In this document: positions 10,009 through 19,596 of the stretch, in pieces
Layout of the letters: the number at the start of each line of letters is the position of its first letter
Position numbering within the stretch: the first letter of the stretch is position 1
Source of the DNA: Bacteroidota bacterium
GTDB lineage: Bacteria; Bacteroidota; Bacteroidia; Bacteroidales; FEN-979
DNA length: 64,000 bases
Assembly: GCA_026391805.1 (NCBI GenBank)
Contig: JAPLDJ010000001.1
Span: forward strand, 59,602 to 123,601
Direction: 5' to 3'
Made by a program: the position numbers and the translations under genes
The notes under the pieces: generated by a model
Seen by the model: the letters and a program-made list of their open reading frames with translations, nothing else
Told to the model about the DNA's origin: nothing
Databases searched by the model: none

Positions 10009-10623
10009 CTATTTGTCAAATTTGATGTATTTCGCATTGGGCGTTCCGCACAAGGGACACTCCTTTTCCGGCTTTTTAACATCAAATGTATTTCCGCATT
10101 TCGGACATACCCAATAGACCACCGGAAGGGTGGATGTTTTTTTTGCATTCAGCGCATCCAGGGCTTTCTGATACATTTTCAGGTGGTTCTTTTCGGTATC
10201 ACTGGCCCAGCGAAAGGACTTTGTTGCAGAGATGACATCTTCCGCCTTGGAGGTTTCGATGAACCCCGCGTACATCGTGGTTACTTCATAGGATTCGCCC
10301 TTGATGCCTTCTTCGAGGTTCTCCTTTGTTGTTTTAACGGTGAATTCCGGTTTTATTGGATCCACTTTCTGACCCAGCTTTTCAAGCACGGTCTTGTGGT
10401 TGGCGGCGTGGATGGCTTCTGCCTTACTGGTGGCTGTGAACAAAATGGCGATCTGGGTCAGCCCTTCTTTCCTGGCCTGATCGGCATTGGCGGCATACCT
10501 GGCACTGGCCGTTGATTCGCCTTTAAAGGCTTCCCTCAGGTTGGCAATGGTCTTTTCATTCCCTGCCGTAACAAATCCTGATGCAAAGATCAGGGCGATG
10601 AGAATCAGAATAGTTTTTTTCAT
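10009..10623 (-). CDS. Exported rubrerythrin-family protein with C-terminal rubredoxin-like domain
   Basis: 204 residues. A clear signal peptide (about 1-20, ending GFVTAG) precedes a ferritin-like di-iron domain with NLREAFKGESTASARYAANA and a later SKAEAIHAANH helix. Residues 168-204 carry two CxxC pairs (CPKCGNTF and CPLCGTP) that form a rubredoxin-type iron or zinc site. Rubrerythrins reduce peroxide in anaerobes and are normally cytoplasmic, so export is the unusual feature. The gene is flanked by a good terminator and by an upstream gap full of short repeats, and has no obvious operon partner. Confidence 0.9.
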   Translation of the reverse strand: MKKTILILIALIFASGFVTAGNEKTIANLREAFKGESTASARYAANADQARKEGLTQIAILFTATSKAEAIHAANHKTVLEKLGQKVDPIKPEFTVKTTKENLEEGIKGESYEVTTMYAGFIETSKAEDVISATKSFRWASDTEKNHLKMYQKALDALNAKKTSTLPVVYWVCPKCGNTFDVKKPEKECPLCGTPNAKYIKFDK

Positions 10624-10631
10624 GGTTTTTT

Positions 10632-10758
10632 CAGTTTATAAAGTTTGTCAAGTTATAAAGTTCATAAAGTTTTTTTCACCACAGATTTAGACTGAATTTC
10701 ACAGATTTGTCACAGACATTTTTTATAACATATGACGTATGACGTATGACCTATGATA
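10632..10758. repeat. Composite intergenic repeats: 9-mer, CACAGATT-type and TATGACG heptamer arrays
   Basis: Three arrays fill the gap. At 10632-10672 there is a 9-base repeat of the CATAAAGTT type. At 10676-10719 there are ACCACAGATT/TTTCACAGATTTGTCACAG words with spacing near 10. At 10731-10758 there are four heptamers, TATGACG, TATGACG, TATGACC and TATGATA. The same families recur elsewhere in the window. Confidence 0.9.
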
Positions 10759-10775
10759 TTTCACCACTTCACTGC

Positions 10776-11204
10776 CTAAATTCCAATCATGTAATTCATC
10801 ACCAGGCTTCCGCCGAGGTAGCCTGTAATTCCTACAAAAACAGCTGCGAGAAGGAAAAGTCCGATGAACAGGTATTTGAGGTTTGTTTTCTCCTTTTCTA
10901 TGTACATGATCACAACCCTGACCAGGGAGGCTACGATGATGGTGATCAGTGTCAGTGTGGCGAACAGTTCATGCTGGTCGCGCACATGACCCGCTTCTCC
11001 TTCCATTTCACCGGTGAGAAAATATCCTGTTCCGAAGGCTACGATAACCGCCAGTAACCCAAGGATCTCAAGATAAAAGCCCATGGTCGAAAAGCATTTT
11101 TCTCTTGTGAAGAGAAGGCTGGCAAGATCGGCAAGGAAACCGACCATCAGCAGTGCGATCGGAAAATGAACCACCATCGGGTGGATGTGAGTAATGTCAA
11201 ACAT
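10776..11204 (-). CDS. DUF2231 membrane protein
   Basis: 142 residues with four predicted membrane helices. The start MFDITHIHPMVVHFPIALLM is the DUF2231 signature, with His pairs (HIHP, VVHFP) at the first helix. In other bacteria DUF2231 proteins are found with heme- or redox-related membrane systems, but no activity is established. It is monocistronic and divergent from dnaE across a 230-base gap in which I see no repeat array and no confident promoter. Confidence 0.85.
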   Translation of the reverse strand: MFDITHIHPMVVHFPIALLMVGFLADLASLLFTREKCFSTMGFYLEILGLLAVIVAFGTGYFLTGEMEGEAGHVRDQHELFATLTLITIIVASLVRVVIMYIEKEKTNLKYLFIGLFLLAAVFVGITGYLGGSLVMNYMIGI

Positions 11205-11438
11205 AGGTATGAGTTTTAAACAAAAGTAAAGAAAATCCGGAATGTTTAAAAATTTTTATCTGTAAATTTTAATCGTGCGCTGTCCTAAAGTGTTACGAAA
11301 AACCAACGATAATAGTTATCAACATCCGGGAATCATCCTCAATTTTCTGTAATTTTACACATCCGGAAAACGCGGTTTTTTTCTTTCGTCGGTTCTCTCT
11401 TAATACAAACAAATCAAGGGTTTTAGGAGTCTAAGAGT

Positions 11439-14400
11439 ATGGTTGATTTCGTCCATCTGCATGTGCATTCGCAATATTCCATACTCGATGGGGCCTGCAA
11501 GCTCGACGGCCTGGTCGAAAAGGCGATTGCCGACGGGATGAAGGGAGTAGCCGTGACCGACCATGGGAACATGTTCGGCATAAAGGAATTTCATGATGAA
11601 GCCAGCAAGCATGTCGGTTTCAAACCCATCATCGGCTGCGAAACCTATGTGGCACGCCGCACGCGCACGGATAAGACAGAAATCATCGACCGCAAGGGCG
11701 ACCATCTTATCCTGCTGGCAAAAAATTTTCTGGGATACCAGAACCTGAGCAGGCTGATATCGCTTTCCTGGATCGAAGGCCATTATTACAAACCGAGGAT
11801 CGACAAAGAGCTCCTTCGTCAATACCATGAAGGTCTGATCGCCTCTTCCGCATGCCTCGCAGGTGAGATCCCGCGTGCCATCGAGGCCCGCAACCTTGCA
11901 AAGGCAGAGGCTGCGATCCTGGAGTATAAAGAGATCTTTGGCGATGACTTTTACCTCGAGGTCATGCGCCACCCTGCAACCGATCCAACGCGTGACGGCA
12001 CTGTCGTTCAGCGGCAGACGGTTGTCAATGAAGCTCTCGTGGAGCTTTCCCGCAAAACCGGTGTCAAGCTCCTGGCTACAAATGATGCACACTTTCTCAA
12101 TGAACAGGATGCAGATGCTCATGACCGGCTTCTTTGCCTGAATACCGGTAAGGATATTGATGATCCGACCCGGTTGCGCTATACAGGGCAGGAATGGATC
12201 AAAACACGGGTCGAGATGCAGGAACTGTTCAGGGATCTGCCCGAGGCGCTCGAAAATACCATGGAGGTATTCGAAAAGATTGAATACTATGAGCTGAACA
12301 GGGAAGCGATCATGCCCGATTTTCCGATCCCGGAAGGTTACAGCGATGCCAATGAATACCTGCGTTATCTTACCTATAAAGGAGCAGAAAAAAGGTATCC
12401 TGTGATCACACCGGAGATCACTGAACGGATCGAATACGAGCTCGAAACCATTAAAAATATGGGCTACCCGGGCTATTTCCTGATCGTGCAGGATTTCCTG
12501 GAAGCAGCAAGGAATATGGATGTCTCGGTCGGCCCGGGACGTGGTTCGGCAGCCGGTTCTGTCGTGGCCTATTGTATAAAGATCACCGATATCGACCCGC
12601 TTAAATACGACCTGCTCTTTGAACGATTCCTGAGCTATGACAGGGTTTCTATGCCGGATATCGACATCGACTTTGATGAGGACGGCAGGGATAAAGTACT
12701 CCAATGGGTCGTGGATAAATATGGCAGGGATAAAGTTGCCCAGGTGATCACCTTTGGCACAATGGCTGCAAAAATGGCCATCCGGGATATTTCACGGGTT
12801 CAGAAGTTGCCTCTTCCGGAAGCCGACCGCCTTGCAAAGCTGGTTCCCGACCGGCCGAAGATCACCCTGAAGCAGGCCTACAAGGAGGTTCAGGATCTGG
12901 ATAATGCACGCCGGTCGGATAACAAACTCATCGCAGAAACATTGAAATTCGCCGAAATTCTCGAAGGATCGGTTCGCCATACCGGTCTTCATGCCTGCGG
13001 CATTATCATTGGCAAGAACAGCCTGATCGACCATATCCCTGTGGCCACATCCAAGGACTCCGATCTGCTGGTGACGCAGTACGACGGTGATCACATCGAG
13101 AAGGTGGGAATGCTGAAGATGGACTTTCTCGGATTAAAGACCTTGTCCATCATCAAGGATGCGATAAATAACATCCGGCAGTCTACAGGCATTGAAGTGG
13201 ACCTTGAGACGATTCCCTTCGATGATCAGAAGACCTATCAGCTCTTCAGCCAGGGAAAAACAACCGGAATATTCCAGTTTGAGTCGGATGGCATGAAAAA
13301 ATACCTGAAGGAGCTTAAGGCTAACAGGATCGAAGACCTGATTGCCATGAACGCCCTTTACCGGCCGGGTCCCATGGAATACATTCCGAAGTTCATCAAT
13401 CGCAAGCACGGACGGGAAAAGATCGAATACGATGTTCCTGCCATGGAGAAATACCTGAAAGACACGTATGGCATTACTGTTTACCAGGAACAGGTCATGC
13501 TGCTTTCCCAGGAGCTGGCGGGCTTTACAAAAACTGAAGCCGATTCGCTGCGGAAAGCCATGGGCAAGAAGATCGAATCGATGATGAACGAACTTCAGCC
13601 GAAATTCTTTGAGGGATGCAAAAGCAATGGAATTACGGTTGAGATGGCCCGGAAGATCTGGCTGGACTGGGAATCTTTTGCCAAGTATGCCTTCAATAAA
13701 TCACATTCCACCTGTTATGCTTACACCGCTTACAGGATGGCCTACCTGAAGGCGCATTTCCCGGGCGAATTCATGGCCGCTGTGCTCAGCAGGAACATGC
13801 ACGACATCAAGGAGATCACCAACTTCATTGAAGAGTGCAAACGAATGTCGATCAACGTTCTCGGACCCGATATCAACGAAAGTGAATCGAGGTTCATGGT
13901 GAATAAAAAGGGGGAGATCCGCTTCGGACTTGCAGGAATTAAGAATGTTGGTGAGAATGCCGTCGACAGTATCGTCGAAGAACGCACGAAGAATGGTCCG
14001 TTCAGTGATATTTTCGACTTCCTGAACCGCGTCGACCTGCGGTCGGTAAACAAGCGTTCACTGGAATCACTGGCGAAAGCAGGTGGTTTCGACAGTTACC
14101 CGGAAATGTACCGTGCCCAGTTTTTCTGTCAGCAGAAAAATGAAGAGCAAACCTTCCTCGAGAAGCTCCTTAAATATGCAAATGAAATACAGTCCCAGGC
14201 ATCTTCCACGCAGCATTCCCTCTTCGGAGACCAGCAGGAAACGATCCTGCCCCGGCCTGATTTTCCCGTTTGCGAGCCCTGGTCAAAGATGGACCAGCTC
14301 AAGTACGAGAAGGAGATGATCGGGTTTTACATGTCGGGACACCCGCTCGACGACTATAAGCTGGAGATCGAAAACTTCTGCACTGTTTCGGTCGGGGAGC

Positions 14401-14930
14401 TGAAAAACGATATGAAATCGTTCAAGGGCCGGGAAGTTGTCTTTGCCGGCATGATCACCGAAGCCGTCCAGCGTACCACCAAAACGGGGAAACTGTTCGG
14501 TTCGGTCACTGTTGAGGATTATTTCGATTCCATCCAGGTGATGCTGTTTTCGGAAGAGTACCTCAAGGTGAAGCATTTTTTCGAGGCAGGACGGTTCGTA
14601 TACGTCAAAGCCAGGGTCGAGGCAAGGAATGATTCACCCGACCAGCTTAACCTCCGCATCAACTCCATGGCATTGCTCGAAGATATCTTTGAGAAACTTG
14701 CAAAGAGCATCACACTGACGGTCTCACTGAATGATATAACCCAAGAATTCGTTGCAACCCTCCATTCTCTTGCAAAAAAGCACAAAGGAAAGAACCTCCT
14801 GCGGATCCAGGTGAAAGATGAGGAAGAGAAGCTGAACATTGAACTGCCCTCAAAAAAATTCAGGGTGGAGGGGAAGGAGTTTTCGAAGGCGCTGGCGGAA
14901 TTTCCGGACATAGGCGTTAAGATAAACTGA
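11439..14930 (+). CDS. dnaE: DNA polymerase III alpha subunit
   Basis: 1163-residue replicative polymerase, full DnaE length. The N-terminal PHP domain starts VDFVHLHVHSQYSILDGA. The C-family polymerase active site carries PDIDIDFDEDGRD (about 406-418). FNKSHSTCYAYTAYRMAYLK, the helix-hairpin-helix region and a C-terminal OB-fold (about 985-1060) follow in the normal order. It is followed by trxA and DUF58 on the same strand. Its TGA stop is the first part of a 13-unit heptamer array (14929-15019), so the repeat abuts or overlaps the coding end. Confidence 0.98.
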   Translation: MVDFVHLHVHSQYSILDGACKLDGLVEKAIADGMKGVAVTDHGNMFGIKEFHDEASKHVGFKPIIGCETYVARRTRTDKTEIIDRKGDHLILLAKNFLGYQNLSRLISLSWIEGHYYKPRIDKELLRQYHEGLIASSACLAGEIPRAIEARNLAKAEAAILEYKEIFGDDFYLEVMRHPATDPTRDGTVVQRQTVVNEALVELSRKTGVKLLATNDAHFLNEQDADAHDRLLCLNTGKDIDDPTRLRYTGQEWIKTRVEMQELFRDLPEALENTMEVFEKIEYYELNREAIMPDFPIPEGYSDANEYLRYLTYKGAEKRYPVITPEITERIEYELETIKNMGYPGYFLIVQDFLEAARNMDVSVGPGRGSAAGSVVAYCIKITDIDPLKYDLLFERFLSYDRVSMPDIDIDFDEDGRDKVLQWVVDKYGRDKVAQVITFGTMAAKMAIRDISRVQKLPLPEADRLAKLVPDRPKITLKQAYKEVQDLDNARRSDNKLIAETLKFAEILEGSVRHTGLHACGIIIGKNSLIDHIPVATSKDSDLLVTQYDGDHIEKVGMLKMDFLGLKTLSIIKDAINNIRQSTGIEVDLETIPFDDQKTYQLFSQGKTTGIFQFESDGMKKYLKELKANRIEDLIAMNALYRPGPMEYIPKFINRKHGREKIEYDVPAMEKYLKDTYGITVYQEQVMLLSQELAGFTKTEADSLRKAMGKKIESMMNELQPKFFEGCKSNGITVEMARKIWLDWESFAKYAFNKSHSTCYAYTAYRMAYLKAHFPGEFMAAVLSRNMHDIKEITNFIEECKRMSINVLGPDINESESRFMVNKKGEIRFGLAGIKNVGENAVDSIVEERTKNGPFSDIFDFLNRVDLRSVNKRSLESLAKAGGFDSYPEMYRAQFFCQQKNEEQTFLEKLLKYANEIQSQASSTQHSLFGDQQETILPRPDFPVCEPWSKMDQLKYEKEMIGFYMSGHPLDDYKLEIENFCTVSVGELKNDMKSFKGREVVFAGMITEAVQRTTKTGKLFGSVTVEDYFDSIQVMLFSEEYLKVKHFFEAGRFVYVKARVEARNDSPDQLNLRINSMALLEDIFEKLAKSITLTVSLNDITQEFVATLHSLAKKHKGKNLLRIQVKDEEEKLNIELPSKKFRVEGKEFSKALAEFPDIGVKIN

Positions 14931-15049
14931 GGTCAGAAGTCCGAGGACCGAAGACTGCCGACTGCTGACTGCCGACTGCCGACTGAGGATGGAAGATAGA
15001 AAATGGAGGCTGGAAAATTCTGTGTTAATCTGTGAAAATCTGTGGTGAG
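14929..15049. repeat. Thirteen-unit GAnnnnn heptamer array starting in the dnaE stop codon
   Basis: From 14929 every seventh base begins a unit starting with G: GAGGTCA, GAAGTCC, GAGGACC, GAAGACT, GCCGACT, GCTGACT, GCCGACT, GCCGACT, GAGGATG, GAAGATA, GAAAATG, GAGGCTG, GAAAATT. The first unit uses the GA of the dnaE TGA. A reverse-oriented CACAGATT-family element (TGTGTTAATCTGTG, AATCTGTGGT) follows at 15019-15049. Confidence 0.95.
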
Positions 15050-15086
15050 ATATAAATGACAGATAGACGAGTAAAAGATTAAATAA

Positions 15087-15094
15087 TAACTTTG
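15087..15094 (+). promoter_or_regulatory. Candidate -7 element of trxA
   Basis: TAACTTTG fits the Bacteroidetes -7 consensus TAnnTTTG and would leave a leader of about 45-50 bases. I find no clear TTTG at the -33 position, so this is only a partial match. Confidence 0.45.
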
Positions 15095-15153
15095 CATCCC
15101 ATTCTTGATTAATCGAGTAATCCAAAAAATATTTACCCAAAAGAAAAGAATTT

Positions 15154-15471
15154 ATGTTACACAAACTCACAGATACCACATTTGAGGAGCAGGTTATCAA
15201 GGCGGATAAGCTTGTAGTTGTTGACTTTTCAGCCGAATGGTGCGGCCCGTGCCGGATGGTTTCCCCGATCATCCATGAGCTGGCCGCTGAATACGAAGGC
15301 CGGATCATTACCGGTGAGGTGAACGTGGATGAAAATCCGCAGGTCACCATGAATTACAAGGTCAGGAACATTCCCACCGTCCTCTTTTTCAAGAATGGCG
15401 AAGTCGTTGACAAACAGGTTGGCGCAGTGCCGAAGTCGAATTACAAAGCTTTAGTCGAAAAATATATCTGA
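15154..15471 (+). CDS. trxA: Thioredoxin
   Basis: 105 residues, the canonical length for cytosolic thioredoxin. The active site is WCGPCRM with Cys30 and Cys33. VVVDFSAEW precedes it, and the cis-proline region is VRNIPTVLFFKNGEVV. It acts as general protein disulfide reductase. It lies between dnaE and a DUF58 gene, but repeat arrays separate it from both, so cotranscription is uncertain. Its TGA stop begins the heptamer array at 15470. Confidence 0.97.
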   Translation: MLHKLTDTTFEEQVIKADKLVVVDFSAEWCGPCRMVSPIIHELAAEYEGRIITGEVNVDENPQVTMNYKVRNIPTVLFFKNGEVVDKQVGAVPKSNYKALVEKYI

Positions 15472-15553
15472 TGTCCGATGTCTGAGGTCAGAAGTCAGAA
15501 GTCAGATTTCGGATCTCGGACCTCAGACCTCAGACCTCAGACCTCCGTCCTCA
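15470..15553. repeat. Twelve-unit GAnnTCn heptamer array starting in the trxA stop codon
   Basis: Phase-locked heptamers: GATGTCC, GATGTCT, GAGGTCA, GAAGTCA, GAAGTCA, GATTTCG, GATCTCG, GACCTCA three times, GACCTCC, GTCCTCA. Eleven of twelve fit GAnnTCn. The first unit includes the last two bases of the trxA TGA. Confidence 0.95.
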
Positions 15554-15586
15554 GTTCATTATTATTTCAAAAGCTGGAATATAACC

Positions 15587-16516
15587 ATGCTCCTCGACCA
15601 ATCCCGGATACAGTCCTTCGGCTCCCTTGAATTTATCGCCAGGCAGGTCGTGGAGGGATTCATTACCGGGTTGCACAAGAGTCCGTTTCATGGATTTTCA
15701 GTGGAGTTTGCGGAACACCGCCAGTACAATACCGGGGAGACGGTAAAGAACATCGACTGGAAGCTTTATGGCCGTACCGACCGGCTCTATTCGAAGCGGT
15801 ACGAGGAAGAGACCAACCTGCGGTGCCAGATCCTCATCGATGACTCTTCATCTATGTACTACCCCGTGATCGAAAAACCGACCATCGACAAACCGAATAA
15901 AATCACCTTTTCGGTCTATGTCGCAGCAGCCCTGATCTACCTCTTCCGGAAGCAGCGGGATGCGGCAGGGATCAGCGTTTTTTCGGATACAATAGAACTT
16001 CATACGCAGGCAAAATCGAGTTCCGTTCATCACAAATACCTTTATACTGAACTTGAACGGCTGCTGAACCCGGTATCCCCGGAACAACATAAAAAGACAG
16101 CGGCCGCCGATGCCCTTCACCAGATCGCAGAACAGATCCATAAGCGTTCGCTGGTCATCATCTTCAGCGACATGATGGAAAGCAATACGCAGACGGAAGA
16201 GCTTTTTTCATCGCTTCAGCACCTGAAGCACAACAAGCACGAGGTTATCCTTTTCCATGTTACGGATAAGAAAAAAGAGCTCGATTTTGAGTTTGAAAAC
16301 CGGCCCTACCGTTTCATCGATCTCGAGAGCGGCGAAGATCTGAAAGTCTTCCCGGCCAAGGTGAAAGAGCAGTACACCCAGGCCATCGGACGGTACAAGG
16401 CGGAACTGAAACTTCGCTGCGGACAGTACCACATCGACTTCGTGGAAGCTGATATTAATGCAGGATTTGAGCATGTCCTTCTTCCGTATTTAGTCAAAAG
16501 GGGCAAACTCTTCTGA
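15587..16516 (+). CDS. DUF58 domain protein (MoxR-system component)
   Basis: 309 residues. The family signature is the region VEFAEHRQYNTGETVKNIDW (about residues 37-56), followed by KLYGRTDRLYSKRYEEETN and a von Willebrand-A-like fold whose MIDAS-like motif is DDSSSM (about 85-90), then VIIFSDMME. DUF58 proteins usually act with a MoxR AAA+ ATPase and BatA-type membrane proteins in envelope or metal-cofactor maturation; the biochemical role is not settled. No moxR gene is adjacent. The BatA-domain gene at the left end of the window is a possible but distant partner. Confidence 0.9.
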   Translation: MLLDQSRIQSFGSLEFIARQVVEGFITGLHKSPFHGFSVEFAEHRQYNTGETVKNIDWKLYGRTDRLYSKRYEEETNLRCQILIDDSSSMYYPVIEKPTIDKPNKITFSVYVAAALIYLFRKQRDAAGISVFSDTIELHTQAKSSSVHHKYLYTELERLLNPVSPEQHKKTAAADALHQIAEQIHKRSLVIIFSDMMESNTQTEELFSSLQHLKHNKHEVILFHVTDKKKELDFEFENRPYRFIDLESGEDLKVFPAKVKEQYTQAIGRYKAELKLRCGQYHIDFVEADINAGFEHVLLPYLVKRGKLF

Positions 16517-16556
16517 TTGCTTTGACTATTCTGTAAGGGTTAATTGCTGACCTTGT

Positions 16557-16766
16557 TTTCACCACAGATTTTCACGGATTAACACAGATTAGTCACAGAG
16601 GTTTTTCGTGGATTTTCGTGTCTTCCTGCCTGCCGGCAGGCAGGCTTCGTGAATTTCGTGTAAAAATAATTTAACCACAGATTTCACAGATTACACAGAT
16701 CTTCTATTGTCAGTCTGCAGTCGGCAGTCAGCAGTCAGCAGTCAGCAGACCTCAGACCTCGCTGAC
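16557..16766. repeat. ACCACAGATT-family repeat with G+C palindrome, then CAGTCAG heptamers
   Basis: At 16557-16700 lie ACCACAGATT, CACGGATT, ACACAGATT and TCACAGAG words, then TTTCGTG words flanking the 20-base palindrome CCTGCCTGCCGGCAGGCAGG (16625-16644), then a second ACCACAGATT run. From 16711 seven heptamers follow: CAGTCTG, CAGTCGG, CAGTCAG three times, CAGACCT twice. The array fills most of the DUF58-valS gap. Confidence 0.92.
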
Positions 16767-16780
16767 TCGACTTTTTTCCC

Positions 16781-16788
16781 TACTTTTG
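16781..16788 (+). promoter_or_regulatory. Candidate -7 element of valS
   Basis: TACTTTTG fits TAnnTTTG and lies 27 bases before the valS ATG. It is directly downstream of the heptamer array, as also seen for ispH. No clear -33 TTTG is present. Confidence 0.5.
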
Positions 16789-16815
16789 TCCCTCAATTTA
16801 ACAACCTGAACAGAA

Positions 16816-19452
16816 ATGGATCTTGCCCCGAAATACGACCCGTCGATCGTTGAAGATAAATGGTATTCCTACTGGATGAAGAACAGGTACTTTCATTCCG
16901 AACCGGATGAGCGGGATTCTTATACCATTGTCATTCCTCCTCCGAATGTCACGGGTGTGCTGCACATGGGGCATATGCTCAACAATACGATCCAGGATGT
17001 GCTTGCACGCCGCGCTCGGATGCAGGGGAAGAATGCCGAATGGCTCCCCGGCACCGACCATGCTTCCATCGCCACCGAAGCTAAGGTGGTTGCAAAGCTG
17101 AAGGAGCAGGGACTTGATAAATCGATGGTCACCCGCGAGGAGTTCATGAAACATGCCTGGGAATGGAAAGAGAAACACGGGGGCATCATTCTTGAGCAGT
17201 TAAAGAAACTGGGTGCTTCCTGCGACTGGGACCGTACCCGTTTCACCATGGACGAGGCCCTGTACGATTCTGTTATCAATGTGTTCATCGATCTTTACGA
17301 AAAAGGGCTGATCTACCGCGGTCTTCGTATTGTAAACTGGGATCCGGTAGCATTGACAGCGCTTTCCGATGAAGAGGTGATCTATAAGGAGGTCAATTCG
17401 AAACTTTATTATGTAAGGTACAAGGTTGAAGGGACGGATGACGAATGGCTAACCATAGCGACCACCCGCCCGGAAACAATTCTGGGAGATACTGCAATTT
17501 GTGTCCACCCGGAAGATGAACGTTATCGCCACCTTCAGGGTAAAAAGATCCTGGTTCCCCTGATCAACCGGTCAATCCCGGTGATCTTCGATCCTTACGT
17601 TGAACGCGAATTCGGGACCGGGGCGCTGAAGGTCACGCCGGCACATGATGTCAATGACTATAACCTCGGGATCAAATACAATCTCCCCGTCATTGATACC
17701 TTTAATCCCGATGGTACGATGAGTGAAGCTGCACAGCTTTTCATCGGTGAAGACCGCTTCGTGGTGCGGAAAAAGATCACGGCAGCGCTGAAGGAGAAGG
17801 GTCATATTGTCAAGATCGAAGATTATACCAACAAGGTAGGATATTCCCAGCGTACCGATGCGGTGATCGAACCACGCATTTCTGTACAATGGTTCATGAA
17901 GATGAAGGACCTGGCAAAACCGGCGCTGGACCTGGTGGAGAATGACACCATCCGTTTCTTTCCTGCCAAGTACAAGAACATGTACCGTAACTGGATGGAG
18001 AATGTGACCGACTGGTGCATCTCCCGGCAGCTCTGGTGGGGACAGCGGATTCCTGCTTATTATCTCCCGGACGGAAAGATCGTCGTGGCGAAATCATCCG
18101 AAGAAGCACTGGCCAGGGTGAAAGCAGAAGATCCTTTATCAGCACTGAGAATTGAAGACCTGAAACAGGATGAAGATGTACTCGATACCTGGTTCTCTTC
18201 CTGGCTTTGGCCGATTTCTGTGTTTGACGGGATCAGGAAACCGGATAACCCTGATATCGCCTATTATTACCCGACTTCGGTTCTTGTTACCGCACCGGAT
18301 ATAATTTTCTTCTGGGTAGCACGCATGATTATGGCCGGCTGGGAATACAGGAAAGAGATTCCATTTCATGATGTCTATTTCACCGGGATGGTCAGGGACA
18401 AGCAGGGGAGGAAGATGTCGAAATCGCTGGGAAATTCACCCGAACCGCTGGAACTCATCAGCCAGTATGGCGCTGATGCCGTCCGTGTGGGGATGCTTCT
18501 CTGTTCCCCGGCGGGAAACGATCTTCTTTATGATGAAAGCCTGATCGAGCAGGGCCGGAATTTCAGCAACAAGATCTGGAATGCACTCCGCCTTGTGAAA
18601 GGGTGGAAAGTGGATCCGGATATCGAACAGCCCGAAACCAGTAAAGTCTCGATCCGGTGGTTCAACGCCGTTCTTACGGAAGCCATCACCAGCATGGAAG
18701 ATCTTTTCTCGAAGTACAGGTTATCAGAGGCGCTGATGGGCATCTACAAGCTGATCTGGGATGATTACTGTTCCTGGTATCTTGAGATGATCAAGCCAGG
18801 ATTCCAGCAGCCCATCGACAAAGTGACATACGACACCACCATTACCCTCTTTGAAAAACTGGTTTGCATGCTTCATCCCTTCATGCCGTTCATCACCGAG
18901 GAGGCGTGGCAGCACATCCGTGAACGCGGTGAAAGTGAGACCATCATGTTTGCATCCATGCCCGTGGAGGGAAATCATGAGCCGGAGTTGATCACGAAAT
19001 TTGCTGTTGCCGAGGAGGTCATCACACAGATCCGGAACATCCGGAAAGAGAAAAATATTCCGTTCAAAGATCCCATTCAGCTCTTTGTCAAGAAGAATTA
19101 CAACGAACAACCCGATACGACACTCGACGGCATCGTTTCAAAGCTTTGCAACCTCAGCGAACTAGGTTATGCAGAAGAGAAAGTGCCCGATTCGATTTCT
19201 TTCATTATTCGAAACACCGAATTCTACATTCCGGTAACGCATACCATCGACATCGCATCAGAAATTGCAAAACTGGAGGAGGAACTGAATTATACAAAGG
19301 GATTCCTGAAATCGGTCGAGGCAAAGCTCGGGAATGAAAAATTCGTGAGCGGAGCACCTGAAGCAGTCGTTACCGCCGAACGCAAGAAACAATCCGACGC
19401 AATTTCAAGGATCAAAGTGCTTGAAGAACAGATCAGGAATTTCAAGGGGTAA
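16816..19452 (+). CDS. valS: Valyl-tRNA synthetase
   Basis: 878-residue class Ia synthetase charging tRNA-Val. The HIGH-type motif is HMGH at about residues 50-53 within PPPNVTGVLHMGHML. The KMSKS motif is GRKMSKSLGNS at about 531-541. An editing (CP1) domain lies between, with TTRPETILGDTAICVHP. The C-terminal coiled-coil arm (about 815-878, KLEEELNYTKGFLKSVEAKL) is typical of ValRS. Normal length, nothing missing. It has its own candidate promoter. Confidence 0.98.
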   Translation: MDLAPKYDPSIVEDKWYSYWMKNRYFHSEPDERDSYTIVIPPPNVTGVLHMGHMLNNTIQDVLARRARMQGKNAEWLPGTDHASIATEAKVVAKLKEQGLDKSMVTREEFMKHAWEWKEKHGGIILEQLKKLGASCDWDRTRFTMDEALYDSVINVFIDLYEKGLIYRGLRIVNWDPVALTALSDEEVIYKEVNSKLYYVRYKVEGTDDEWLTIATTRPETILGDTAICVHPEDERYRHLQGKKILVPLINRSIPVIFDPYVEREFGTGALKVTPAHDVNDYNLGIKYNLPVIDTFNPDGTMSEAAQLFIGEDRFVVRKKITAALKEKGHIVKIEDYTNKVGYSQRTDAVIEPRISVQWFMKMKDLAKPALDLVENDTIRFFPAKYKNMYRNWMENVTDWCISRQLWWGQRIPAYYLPDGKIVVAKSSEEALARVKAEDPLSALRIEDLKQDEDVLDTWFSSWLWPISVFDGIRKPDNPDIAYYYPTSVLVTAPDIIFFWVARMIMAGWEYRKEIPFHDVYFTGMVRDKQGRKMSKSLGNSPEPLELISQYGADAVRVGMLLCSPAGNDLLYDESLIEQGRNFSNKIWNALRLVKGWKVDPDIEQPETSKVSIRWFNAVLTEAITSMEDLFSKYRLSEALMGIYKLIWDDYCSWYLEMIKPGFQQPIDKVTYDTTITLFEKLVCMLHPFMPFITEEAWQHIRERGESETIMFASMPVEGNHEPELITKFAVAEEVITQIRNIRKEKNIPFKDPIQLFVKKNYNEQPDTTLDGIVSKLCNLSELGYAEEKVPDSISFIIRNTEFYIPVTHTIDIASEIAKLEEELNYTKGFLKSVEAKLGNEKFVSGAPEAVVTAERKKQSDAISRIKVLEEQIRNFKG

Positions 19453-19473
19453 ATTAGGTCATACGACTTCCAT

Positions 19474-19592
19474 CCTCAGTCCTCAGTCCTCAGTCCTCAG
19501 TCTGCAGTCTGCAGTCTGCAGTCTGCAGTCCTCAGTCCTCAGTCTGCAGTCTGCAGTCTGCAGTCTTCAGTCCTCCGACTTCCGACCTCCGT
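19474..19592. repeat. Seventeen-unit CCTCAGT/CTGCAGT heptamer array
   Basis: Seventeen contiguous heptamers: CCTCAGT four times, CTGCAGT four times, CCTCAGT twice, CTGCAGT three times, then CTTCAGT, CCTCCGA, CTTCCGA and CCTCCGT. The runs look like block duplications of two parent heptamers. The array spans almost the whole gap between the valS stop and the convergent lipoprotein gene. Confidence 0.97.
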
Positions 19593-19596
19593 CCAA

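Noticed and set aside
11310..11330. TTATCAACA near dnaE as a DnaA box
   Set aside because: A single one-mismatch box without neighbours or a dnaA/dnaN context is not evidence for an origin.
11400..12704. 434-codon open frame on the strand opposite dnaE
   Set aside because: It is the antisense shadow of an unambiguous DNA polymerase gene, has no domain, and results from the codon bias of dnaE.
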